Assembly: GCA_012295275.1 (NCBI GenBank)
Contig: CM022665.1
Location: 26,529,446 to 26,593,445 of the forward strand
Direction of reading: 5' to 3'
Source of the DNA: Chrysomallon squamiferum
Taxonomy: Eukaryota > Mollusca > Gastropoda > Neomphalida > Peltospiridae
Length of the DNA: 64,000 nucleotides
Under the pieces are notes generated by a model, which had not been told where the DNA came from, did no database searches, and was given only the letters and a program-made list of their open reading frames with translations. The stretch's first letter is position 1. Every line of letters starts with the position of its first letter. The position numbers and the translations under genes are program-made. Positions 29,293 to 43,385 of this stretch are shown here, piece by piece.

Positions 29293-32200
29293 TATAATCA
29301 TAATAATGATAATAATAATTATAACATCAACAATAATAGTGTTAACAATAATAATAGTAATAATAATAATAGTAATGTTAACAATAGCAATAACTATAAT
29401 AGCATAATAATAATAATTTTAATGTAACAAGAGTAACAGTAATAATAATAATAATAATAACAAAAATAACTGAATATAATTTTTTTTACAAATTAAAAAG
29501 ATATTTTAATTAATCTAAATACAGATGTCAGCAATAAAATGACATTTATATTTATGCAAATAAAATAATATATATATCTAAGTTATTCTATCTTTTAAAA
29601 ATTGAAATTAGCTGTCAAGATAATATTTTCAAACAGTTTGAAATTATAGTCAAATACAAACCTCTGGTGGATGATTGACATCCTTAACTTTGACTGAATA
29701 TATCTTCTCAACAACCAGTCCTAGGTGATCTTCTGCCACAACTGTAAATGAATAGCTAGGCGTCTGGCCATAATCAAATGAAACTTTGTTCTTTAGTTCA
29801 AACACACACACTGTCCCTCCTGTCTGTCTTGTGCTTTTAACACAGTTTCTAGCATCAAGCTGAAACACATGATCAAACTTTGAAAGACTTAGTGCAATAG
29901 TGTCACCAAAGTCAGGGTCTTCAACAGTCAGTTTGCCAACAATGCTTCCAACTGGTACGGATTCAGAGACAACCAGTTCCGTAGTTCCAGTAAATGCAGG
30001 TGCTTCATTCACATCTGTGACCAAAACTTCAATAACATTCTCCACCTAAAAAAGTAGCAATATTTATTTTATTTCTATGTCATGTCTGGATGATCATTCT
30101 CTAAATGGCTTCAGAAATATGTATGTTATAAAAACAAGCAATCAGTGTAATGTATATGAACTGAAGCAGAATAATTTAACAACTTTATTCATTAAAAATA
30201 CATGCAATGTATGTGCTTTTCCAAATTTTAATCAGTTTTTTCAGTGCTTAATAATAATATTAGTTACACTTGTTTGAAATAGTAAGTTTCTTAATTATCT
30301 TGAATACGAATGAATCTTGGGTAAACAACACTGGAAATGTATAGGTGGAACATATCTAGGGCCAACCTAGTCCTAACTGAGCTATTTCCCTTTATAGGTA
30401 ATTTTTGTTTGGTTTTTAATAGGCCAAGGTATAATAATAATAAATGACAGAAAAAACATTATTTCATTTATTATGACAATTGACAAGTCTGAAAAACATT
30501 ATTTCATTTATTATCACAACTGACAAGTCTATCCATAACTAAAAGGAATAAACTAATAGATATATAAAATAAATGTCAGTGATTATCAGCATTGTGACTT
30601 GAACTCAAACTATCTCTGTGAACTTTGATGACTTTCCCTATATATCATTCAAGATAGACTCTTTATTTTCTGAAGTGACAATATTTAATGCTGGCATTGT
30701 GAAATTTTCTATACAAAACAACAGTTTACATCAGTGCATGTATTAAAAACAACATAATTACTGAGGCTGGGGGTTGTCCATTGTCTGTAGCTTTCACTTT
30801 TATGAGATATTTAGAGGTTTCTTCAAAGTTGAATTTTTTTCTGGATACAAGTTCCTTGTTTCCCTGAATACTGAAAAGTTCTTTCTGGTCCAAAAGAGTG
30901 AATGTCAGAGTCTGATTAATATCCTTATCTTCTGCAGAAAGAGATCCTGCAAGTAAAATAAATACAGATATAAAAAGATAATGTGTATCAAATTATTAAT
31001 TATAATAATTATATGGATCTGAGAGGGAATCATGAGATGTGTCAAAGAATCTCTACATAACAAAATACAGATGAAGCAAAGGAACAAAGTAGCAGCATAT
31101 TAAAAAGGATAATATAAGATTCTAAATTAAGTGTATATGATATATCAAAACAGTAAAATGGTATAAATGATAATCCAATAAAAGTATTATATCTTCTGTA
31201 AAAGAAGAAAATATGTCTTTGTATTCAATACAAATATTAATATGGGAACAGTTGTTATGTTTACACTAATATATTGCTGATTGTATAATATTAATGATAA
31301 TTATATGATTCAAAAATGCTCGTAGCTGTATCATAAATAGTTTACTCTAATCAACTTTAATAGAACGTTGCCAACCAGCATTCATCTTGCCACTTGTTTT
31401 TCAAAGACCAATGTTCTTTTCTTCAAAATATTAAAACCTGTATATTAAGTGACAGGGTCACAGTTTCTCTAAACTCCTAGCATGGATTCCTGATGCAAAT
31501 CTGAGATGTTATCAATTACCTATAACAGTGTTAGGTTGAAGATTTTCTCTGACTGTGTTACTGGATAGTCTGATATCATGAGGTGCATCATTGGCATCTT
31601 CTAACTTTATCACCAATAATTTGTCGACATGCTGCTGTGGAACACCATCATCGGTCGCCCTGACAACCACCTGCAACTCCGGCTCCTTCAGGTAGTCAAG
31701 ATAACACAACTCTGTTCCACAGTAAACTGTAGAGGCAGAAACCAGCAAGTTGTTTCCCTTGATTTTGAATCTTCCTTTAGAACTGTCAATGAGACTGAAT
31801 TTAATGGCTTGAGTTTTTTTATTTATATTGTCTGGATCATCTGCTGATAATGATCCGACAATTCTTCCATTTTTACTGTTTTCAGGAATCTGATAAAATA
31901 CAGAAATAAACAGTTTAAAAGTAAACAAGAAAATAAATGTTATCAACTGAACTAAGGACATTATAATCATATACAGAATTCGCATTATAATATTACATTT
32001 CAGTTTTTTACTTCACTTTACTACATTTCAATTTTTTTAAAAATCACCTCACAGAAACTATTTCAAACATCATTACTGTCTTTAGTATAAACATAAAGTT
32101 GGGCATAATATGCACTAATTAAGGAAATCTGATGATTTTACTCTGGGTTTTTTTAAAAAACTGTATAAACAGTTATATGTAACAATAAAACATTTAAAAG

Positions 32201-35200
32201 TTACCTTGTTATCGCTCAGTCGAATGTTAGTTGGTGGTTCATTGACATTGGTTATTTTCACTTGAACAGTTTTCTGAAACTTTAATGGAGGATTTCCATT
32301 GTCCTCTACAGTAAGATTTAAACTGAAGGATGGATGTGTCTCATAGTCCAAGGCAGCAGTAGCTGATGTCTACAAATACAAACAACCTTATGAAAATTAT
32401 TTACAATGAAACTGCACATCTGAAAATAACAAATTTTAATAAAATAAGCACAAATCTGACTTTATAAAGAAATATTTGTTCATTTTGAAAGATTTTTTCA
32501 ATAAAATTAAATATGACAGTATTTAGTGAAAATGAAAAAAACTTAATAGCATAAATATTTACTTTATTCATTAATATGAAAGACCACTAACAGATAATGA
32601 CACGATAGTTTAGTACAAATAACTTTCAATAAGAATGTTATTTAAATATAATACAAATGATATAATGCATTTTTTTTATTTAAATGTAATAATTATATGT
32701 GATATAACTGAAATTTTATTTCGATATAAGAGAAATGAAATAACTGAAATTGTATTTAAATGTAAAATGTATAACTGAAGTTTGACTTTAATATATTCAA
32801 ATGTAATACAAATAACTAATAAGAATGAATGAGATAATAAAAATCCCATTAATTTAATAGTAACCTTGATATTATTGTCCTCAATAAAGAACTGGTTTGA
32901 ACTGCTGCCTGTCAGTTTGTACTTGTGTGTGTCTGTCACATCTTCATCTACAGCATGCAGTGTGGCCACGGTTGTTGATTTTGAGTTTTCTGCTACACTG
33001 AGCTCTGAGGTTGATTTCCCATCAATGAGAATATCCTAGATTAAAATACAACAACTTCTGAATACTAATCTATATTGCTACCATATCGTATTAACATATT
33101 TATATAGACTGTTGTAAAATAATAGTTACTTCAGAGAGCAAAGCTTAGTGTTAGTCTTTGTTTGGGAGACTAGTTATTTCACTAATTATTTTTTTTCCTT
33201 TTCAAAACTACATTTTTTTATTTTGATGTCTTTTATAAATTACAAACATTTTATATCTATTTCATGACAATAAATAACAGTTTATTTTAACGTAATAATT
33301 TTGATATATTTTAGGTTTCTAAATACTTTCAAATGAGAAAAAGAGAGTGGAATTAGCTTACTTTATTAGTAATAAATATTAACATATCTGAACTAAAAAA
33401 TGTTAACCAAGTAAGATCTTAGAAATATCCTGTTTTCTATTCCTTGGCGAGCTAACTGGAGATGTAAGATATCAACAATGATACCTTAATTTCTCTTTAC
33501 AAATCCTCTAACACACTAACACTAACCAGGGAAGACAATCCAGGTTTCTGTATGGTCAATCCAAAACAAATATGCCTTTTTGAATCTTCAGTTTAAAAAC
33601 TGATGAAAAGACACTATGACTAATATTGCATAGACAAACAACTCAAACTTAACAATTGTACCTTGAATCTACAATTGTTGGTAATACACTAACATAATAA
33701 AGATAATAAACACAAGCATACAAACTGAGTATTCAAAATAAGTATCTCTTAATCTGTCTTTGATTATAAACATATTTCAAAATGAATGATAAAACACCGA
33801 CACTAAAACTGCATAGATAAACAAGTCATACATGTGAACTGTGTGTTGAAAATAAATATCTCTTAAACATTCAGAGATTTAAACTCTTTTCAAATGATAA
33901 CTGACAAAAACTCACTGATGGCCTGTCATTAGTGTTGATGATAACAACACTGACAGTTCTAGTGACATTTAAACCTTTCTTGTCCTTTGCCATCACTGTC
34001 ATTTTGATGTTTTTTGTCTTCTCATAATTAAATGGCTTAATCACCACTAAGTCAGCCTTGCAGTAATTGTTTGTCACCTCCTGCAAAATACACAGGACGG
34101 TAATAAAAGTTATGAGTTAGTTACAATGTTAATAATAATTTATTTTTTACAGGTTCATATTGATTTTTGTTATTTGATGGACAGATTTTTTGAAAAGACT
34201 CTTTGTGTGTACAATCATGTCAGTGCATGTATGTCTGAATGTATGAATGGATACATGTATTCTTTATTTTTAATCAACATATAAGTTTCACAAAACTGCA
34301 TCTGTTCAAATAATAACACACACAAAACATTTTTTTTGTTTTGAATGGAAAATGAAGTATATTACAAACCTGAAGTGCTGAACACCTTTTGTTATTTATT
34401 TTGAAGTATTCTGATGGTTTTACTGTCATTTCTACTACATCACCTTTGTCATCATCATACACTGCTACAGTCCCAAATACTTCATCTACAAAAATACACA
34501 GCTCTTATTATTATTATTATTATTTTATATTAACGAATGTAAATGGACTATTATTAATTATATTTTAACTATTTATTAAATTTTTTGGATGAATCATGAA
34601 TGGAAATACTTGTTTCACAATCAGTCAGTATTATTTCAGAATCGTTAGGATTGTTAAATAAAATCTGTAACAAACTACCTTTAGTGTTTTCTTTGAGTTT
34701 TGGTGAATCAGTGTCAAAGGTTAACTGACTGTTGTCTGAGGTTACATGAAGGTCATATGGCTTTTCATTAACATCTTGTATTCCAAATACAACTTCTAGA
34801 ACATTCTGCAAAACACAATATTAGTTATTAGATAGAATTCCACACTAAAAATTCAACAGAAGAAACTACCAACTACTATAACAATACATTATCTGCTTTT
34901 TCTCTCTGTTCCCAACCTTTTGGATTCAAATTAACACAAAAGCATGGCAATAAAACTGAGACAAGGAGTATATATATATATATATATATGGATATTTGTA
35001 TGGGAAAATCAAGACATGCAGTCCAAAGAGTTACATTCTCTCACATCAAATTTTAACTAAATATCTACATTTTAATTTTAACTTTATAAATCACCAACAA
35101 TTAATTCCTCACTACTTTTAGACTTCTATAAATTTAGTTTAATACATTTTATAAATTACTAAAATAAATTCTTCTCCATTTTTTTCTTTTTCTTTTTACA

Positions 35201-38200
35201 GCAAACTTTTAGATTTAAAATTACAATGTAATAATAATATTTTTGTAATATTTTTATTCATTTATATTATTAATAACAATATAAACAATTTCCTTTTTAT
35301 AATTTTAATATTTTTAAAATATTTTTCTAACCCTCAATCTTCCAGTTCCATTATCTGTAGCCATAATTTTTAGAGTAAACTTCCTTTTTGAATTTTTTTC
35401 AAAATCGATCTTGGTATTAGCCACAAGGTAACCATTTTTAATCTGAAATAACTTGGAACTGTCACTGATGATTTCCAGTATATGTTTCTGATTCTTCTCA
35501 TCTTCCACAATAATTTTAGCAAGTGGCAGACCTAAATAAAATAAAAAAATTAAAAGTATTAAAATGATACAGTTGAATATTAGTACTAACTCTGTAGTGA
35601 TGATATCATAACAGAGAGGAAAACTGCAGCATAAATGTATCATCTGAGACTGTTATTATTAAAGAGTGAGATCATATTTCAAATGTATACATGAAATGCA
35701 AAAAACATGAAAACAGAAATAAACAAATTTAGAAGATGCTTATGCATCAACTTGATTTATGTCTTGATGAATATTAATTTATTATTAATTAATGCAGCTG
35801 ACTTTTAGAAACTCTGTATGAACAATGATTATAATAAAAAGGGAATAAAACCTGAATGAATGTATGATTATAAGAAGTTAACTGACAAAACACTTCAAAT
35901 ATTTATATTAATTTGTAAAAATAGGTAACTGCTCTTGGTGGATCGTTCTCATTTAAAAAAGTGTATTCATTTTATTTTATTTTATTTTATTTTATTTATT
36001 TATTTATTATTATTATTTTATTTTTATTTTTTTTGTCTGTTTGTTGTAATTACTTAGAGATGGATTTTCTATACTACATTATCAAATTAATATGATGTAG
36101 CAGTTTCAGCATCCCTTATCTGACATACTTTGGACTGGAATTGTTTTAGAATTATATTTTGGAATATAAAGAGAGAACAGAATCTAATTATATTTTATAT
36201 ACAATTTATACAGATAATAATCTATAGGTATTATTATATAACATTATGTTTACACATGCTAAATCATAAGGTATCTCAGCTGCTAACAAACTTGTTTTTG
36301 ATTTCAGATTTCAGATAGGCAATCCTCAACCAGTAGTTTGAGCTCTTGAATTTTTAAAAAGATAAATTATCAGTATTCACAACAATATATTTATAATAAA
36401 ACTGCAAATAGCACCTTTAACAATTACATTTTTATGTGTAAAAAAGAGAGTTACCTGCTTTAACCTCTTCTGGAATATTTTCTGGTTTAAGTTTGATACC
36501 CCATGGTTTTTCATTTACATCATGAAGCTTGATAGGCACATCAAAGACAGCCATTAATGGAGGTTCGCCATTATCCTGTACCAGTACAGTGATGTAATAG
36601 TCTGCCATTGTCTCATAGTCAAGTGCACAGTATTTGTTTCCTATAGTAGCACATCTAGGATCCGACTCTACTGCAACCTGTAATGTATAGACATATACAA
36701 CAGAGAAATTCTAAAATGCATTTTTGTTATATATAAATAAAAGAAAACACACCTACACACACCTATTCCTATATATATATCAATATGGGTATGTCTGTAT
36801 GTCTGTCTATCTGTTTGTATTTGTGTGTGTGTCTGTCTGTATTTATATCTATGTGAATGTATGTATATACTTACGTGCATTTATAATGTACATGTGTGTG
36901 TATGTGTATTTAGTTTGTGTATATACATAAACATAAACTAAATACACGTACATATATACACACACATATGTACATTATAAATACAGATAATTATATATAC
37001 ATATGCACACAAATTAAATATACATACATATATATGTACACACATGCACACATACATTATAAATACATATAAATATACATACATACAGATGGACACAGAC
37101 ACTCATATTGATACATACACAAACATATCTACAGTACATATGTATGCATTTTGATTCTATATTTTTATATTATTATTGTTGTTGTTGTTGTCAAGATGTG
37201 ATTTAATATCTTTTTTCAGTAAATGGATGTTAGTTCACAAAATTACCTTGACACATTTTTTGTCTCCTTCGTCAAAGAGTTCAAAGTTCTTTTCTGCTGA
37301 TCTAACCATGAATATTTGGTGACTTTGTCCTGGGTCATCATCTAGAACTTTCAAACAGCCAACCTTTTCTCCTTTCTGACTATTCTCTTTCACAAAATTT
37401 GGAGAGAGCTAGAAGTGATTTAAACCAAACAAAAACAAAAACAAAAATAGGAAATTACTAATATATATATATATATATAATTATTCACCTGAATCAAAAT
37501 AACCTGTAAGCAGTAAGAATATTTCACCTGTATGTTGTTACAGACAGGTTAGCACATATCATGGCATTTGACTACCAAACATTAAATACTGTTTGAATGA
37601 AAGGAAACCCATAAGGGCCTCTGAGAAAAACTAATATAAGACTTTATACAGAATGTCACATATGTATTCAAAAATCCTATGTTATAATTGTTTGCTGGTA
37701 ATTTATACAAATAATAATTTTTTCTTTTAGAAAGAAGAAATGTACATAATGGGGATAAAAAAAAGTTGCTGTTTAAATGTTCTCCATTTGCAGCTCTTTT
37801 TTTTTTTTTTTTGACAGCATTTTCCACGACAGTAGTCAGTAACTCTGCAATCCTTGAATATCTGCACAACTACTTTCCTGGAGCTGCAGAATTGTCTGGT
37901 GCTAGTTGATGTGTCAAATCAAGAGAATGTGATGGACAAGAAATTTCTGAATTTCATGAAATTATTCTGTGATGAAAGGTCTCCCTTGAAAACTCCATTG
38001 TAGCTCTGGGTGTATGAGCAGTGGTTCCATATAACTGAAGCCACGTCTTGAATTTGTCCTGCACTGCAGGATGCACTAATCTTTATAATGGCATGTAACT
38101 GCTCATTAATAAACCATCATTAACTACAAATCCCATAAAACCACACCAGACAGTGCATCCAAGGGGATGCAAATCATTTTGATAAATAGCTCTAGTATTA

Positions 38201-38277
38201 TTTAATCTCCAAATCCTACAATGCTGATTATTCGTTAAATTTTCCATCGATAATTTTCAAATGTACACCAATATTCA

Positions 38278-38310
<33 letters not shown>

Positions 38311-38688
38311 TAAAAATAAAAAATAAAAAATAAACAATAAATTATAAAGAAAATTTAAACTTTTGGGACATTGTCATGGCCGTAACTAGACTCTTTTTGA
38401 AATGAGGCAAAAACTGATGTCTTTGAAGTCAAACGACAACCGTAGACATAAACGATTTCATTCAGTGAATATCGTTTCTATCGGAATATATATATATATT
38501 TGTTTGTTTTTTTTGTAAATAAAATCTTTGTATCCAAAAAAAAAAAAAAAAAAAAAAATATCTTCAATTTCGGCATGAGGTTTTTGCCTCATTTATCTCA
38601 ATGAAGTTACGGCCATGAGTGCATGAACTATAATAGGGAAAAAAACAAAGAAAAAAGAAAAAGAGAGGCAAAAACAACAACAACAACA

Positions 38689-38732
<44 letters not shown>

Positions 38733-41700
38733 TAAAGTTAAAAAAAAATAAATTAAAAATACAAAATAAAGTATAATTATAAGAAATTAAATGACAAAAG
38801 ATTTCAAATATATGTATTAATTGTAAAAACAGACATAGCTTTTTAATACTCACCACAACTGCTCTTGGTGGATCGTTCTCATTTAAAATTTTAAAATGAA
38901 AAGTTTCATCAGCTGTCGCATGATCCAAGTCTTCTGTTTGTATTATTACCGTAAACCTTAAACAATATGATCAACACTGATTTAGTTATCGGTCTATCTG
39001 TCTAAGTATCTATCATCGTAATCATTTATAAAGAACTTTTAATGATAATTTCTTATTACAGAATTTATTTTTTTATACTTCCAAGTAAACTTTGTTAACA
39101 CTGAAGTTTTGAAATAATACAGCATTCTTGCGTTTTGACGATGAAGGTTCGTGTCATTTTCCATTTTGTCGTAAAATTATTTCTTCTTTCTTTCTGTACG
39201 TTTCTGCTATGTATTCATTTCACAGACATATCGGCGACAAATAAGGAACACCATTTCAGTTCGCAATTACGTCAGTGTGAAAAGTGTGTGAACACAATGA
39301 TAGTAATTATCATTGATTTTGTTCTTGTTTTTTTCTAAGTTATTTATTACGGTTTTTAGGTACATTACAGTATATTTATATAAGCTAATACATGGTGTCT
39401 GGAACTTATCTACGTTATTTACAATAAATCCTCTTTCTGTGTCGATTCGTTAATCATAGTATAACTGAAGAGACCCTGTATTGATACACTTTATTAGAAA
39501 TGAAAGACAGCTAATAAGAAATGAAAAGGTAACTTCTAGTTATTTGTTAAAATTAGTCTTTTCGTGAACATCCAACGCTAAAATTTGAATATATGTTTTT
39601 AAATCAATATAATATCTTATTTTGATGAATTGTGACAATCTGTAAAGAAACTAAAAATGATATCGTACGGGTTATTCTGAGCTTTCTCAAAGCTAAGTGT
39701 GGCTTTCAGACACACTTTGTTTCCTTCTATCTTCAGTGCACGTGTCGCGTCAGACAGGATTTTGTACGTGTGACGATCCTTTGGTTCGTTGTCGGTTTTT
39801 GTCGTGAGAGAAGCGAAACAAGTTCCGACAGCCCAGGATTCGTGGATAGTTGTTGCATTGATGGAAATCTGAAAAACAGTGTTAGATAAATTAACTTAAT
39901 TACAATTTAAGAAAAGGAAACTTAGTTTGGCTATCATCCACACAAAAATGATGCCATTTGTAGCAAAGATTTTATTTATTTATTTAATTATTTGTCCTTT
40001 AGTTGTTATTAAAATAATAATAATAGTAATGATACAAAGAAGATTAAGAAAAACAGAATGAAGTAGAAGAAGAAGAAGAAGCAGATGCACAACAACAACA
40101 ACAAAATGGGAAGAAAGAATAACTTTATTCCATAACGAGTTTACACATACACAAAAACTATTAAACAATAAGCAGTAATTTACCCCAAGAGGAGCTTTAT
40201 TCGCCAGTCCGCAGTAGAAAATGTCTGAAGGCTTTGACCAGCTACCATCTTCTTTACAGGTGACATACGGTATTGTGCCCGGGGGTTTTATAACATAGTC
40301 TTTATGCTCACATGAAGCCGAACATTTTTTCCCCACACTCTGACTCTGATGGAAAATAAGTATATAGTTTTAAAAACATCAAACAGCTAGATATTTGAAA
40401 ATAAGCGCATGATTAGCATACTGTTGTAATTAATTTGGAAACCGATCGTAATTATAATTATTTCACATAAAAAGCAAAACCACACTAAAATTATTTCACT
40501 AAATTTATTATATTAAATTTAAATTTATGTATGTATGAAAGTATATTTGTATGTTCTATGTTTGCATGTGTGTGTGTGCGTGCGTGCGTGCCGTGTGTGT
40601 AGAAAGAGAAAATAAACTTAATCTGTTGTTTCGAATAGCCATGATAATCTATAATATTATTATAATCGTATCTTAGTTAAAATAGTCAAGTATTAAAACC
40701 GTTTTAACATAATAGTGAAAATAATATATTACCGTACACGAATACAAAAACGGACGACAGAGATCAAAAGATTTGACTCCAGGCGGACATTTATAATATT
40801 TCGGAAAATCACAGATAATCTCAGCACAAGAATAACCATCATTTCTAAGTTTAAAACCATAAAAACAGCTACAATTGCCTTGGTTACACTGTTGTTGACA
40901 TTTTTTGTGACACGTTCGCACTTTCTGGAAAAAAATTAAATCATAAAAATATAATTGTGTTATAAAAAAAAGAAAAAAAAAGTCACTTTAACAGTTATAT
41001 TAAAACACTTTACCAACAAATGATTAATTATGTTTTTAAAATTATTAACAACAACAAAATTGAGTTAATAAAAGTGCCCATATTTTGTGCACACACACAT
41101 ACACAAACGCACACACATACAAATACACACTCATTTACTCTGTACAGTAGTGAAATTTTATCATTTTTAAAGTACTCTGAGCTTTATATATATATATATA
41201 TATATATATAATCAAGCAATATCATATTTTGAAGGCATAAAATTAATATTCTAAAAATGGCCATCTTCATATGATATACTACAGAAAACAAAAATAAAGC
41301 AAAAAAGCCATTGATGATCTAAAGACCAGGACAGTAATAATAATGATGACGGTGACGGGGATGGTGACAGTGATGGCGTTGATGATGATGTCGGTGGCAT
41401 TGGTAACAATGAAAGCGATGGTGTGAAAATAGGAAAACAGAGGTTGAACGCAGCTGTTGATACATACCAAGATACTTCTGAGTGTTTAAAATGGAGATTG
41501 AAAGTGTTTAAAATGGACTGAATTTGTTGAAATATTACGGTATCGGACGGACAGGCCATATTCGCAGTTGCGCTGACAAGCACCCCATTCCGACCATGGA
41601 GTAACCTTGGCAAGCAAGCAAGAATAAAATCATAAGTTACATGCAACAGTGGCCTTCAGTAAGCAATGGATTATTTAAAAAAAAAAAATATATATATATA

Positions 41701-43351
41701 TATATATGTTAATAATTCATAAGCTGTCTCAGATTTTATTCCTTGTCTTTGAAAAGCCACTAAACAGCCTGATGAGCGACCAGAACGCAGCGTCCGCAGA
41801 ATGAAGTCATTCTGAGCCAGGTTGTGCTGTTTTTCAACTCACATTCATTGCTATACCATTACACGGGATACCACCACAGACGTCATGTACCAGTATCGTT
41901 CGGTTTCGTCTTTGTGAGCCTTCTTTACAATCCCGAATACACCTCGACCATTCTGACCACGGGCTCAGCTACGTATACCAAGTTGTACAAAAATACACTT
42001 AGCGTTAATACTACATTTACCAATTAACACAGAATATACTTAGTGTTAGTACTATATTTACCAATGAACAGCAATATATAGTGTTGATATTAAATTTACC
42101 AGCTGTAATAGCGTGTCTGTGCGTGTGTGTGTGTTACAAAAACAAAATCGTACAACTCTGATCTTATTCTATTTTTAAACAATGTATTTCCGTTAATCTT
42201 TAATGTATTCAGATATCAACACTGTATTATATGACTATCCTTTACTAGTACACCGAAAAAAAGAGTTAAACTTACAAAGACAAATAAAAACATTTATATT
42301 ACACATGGACAGCAATAATTATGCTTTATATTACACTTAGTTTTTCAAAAAAAAAGTTATGAATTTGTAGCACCGTTATTTAATCTGTTTTACAAATTAT
42401 TAAATGTGATTTTCAAGTAACAAAAGTTTTGCAAATAGAAAAACTATGATAACGGTAGTAACGTTTTAAGAAAGAAAAAAAGAAGTATATATATATATAT
42501 TTATTATAAACCAAAGATGTTACATTTTTAAGAACAAAAAATCACGTTTATGTTTCCTAATCTTTTTTCCAGTGGTAATATATGTTTCAAAACAAACACA
42601 TCACACGCACGAAGTCACCCCCCCCTCCCTCCAATAATGTAAAAATAAAAATAATTTAGACAGCATTTTAATGTCGTAAAAAACAAAAATATTAAGAAAA
42701 AAAGTAATTAAAATGTTCAAACCTCATGTACGTCGCCGTGTGCTTTAAGTAGATAAACCATTTCAGTCATAAAATAATAACAACAACAACAACAACGACA
42801 GTAGTAATAATAATAATAGTCGTTGTATATAAATAAGTAAATAGTTTATAAAAATAAAATAAAATAAAATAAAACAAATAAATAGAAAATCCTCTCTAAA
42901 ACGCTTATTGTAAATCAACAGTATCGTATAGTTTAAAATGTCGGTCAAATAATAAAAATAACGTACCTTGCAGTCAGTCTTTGCTGAATAGGATTCACAT
43001 TTCTTCACTTCTGTCGTATTTTTATTTAAGCATAAGCCGCCACAGTAAGCTGGTATCAACAGTGTTCGGCTTCGTGTACTTTTGCCAACGCCACAGTTGT
43101 TGTCACACATCGTCCACTGTCCCCACGCCGTGAAAATGCAGTCTTTTTTGTCCGACATAGTGCATTCTCGGGTTTGCAGGAGCTGCCCACATTTGGTGCC
43201 ATTGCATGATGGTTGTGTTAGGACTGTACGATTTCTTTCGCTAAAATATCATATTTACGTATTTTTATGTTTGATAATTTCATAGTTATTTTGATAATGT
43301 TACAGATAAAAAAAAAAAAATAAATAAATAAAATAAATATAAATAATAATA

Positions 43352-43385
<34 letters not shown>

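Noticed and set aside
39135-39889. Plus-strand frames of 67 and 85 residues
   Set aside because: The second is antisense to cadherin exon 8; the first has no supporting feature beyond a hydrophobic start and sits in an intron.
41251-41646. 131-residue minus-strand frame over exon 5
   Set aside because: Different frame from the TSP1 reading; it turns into Ser/Pro repeats from a GGTGAT-type tract.
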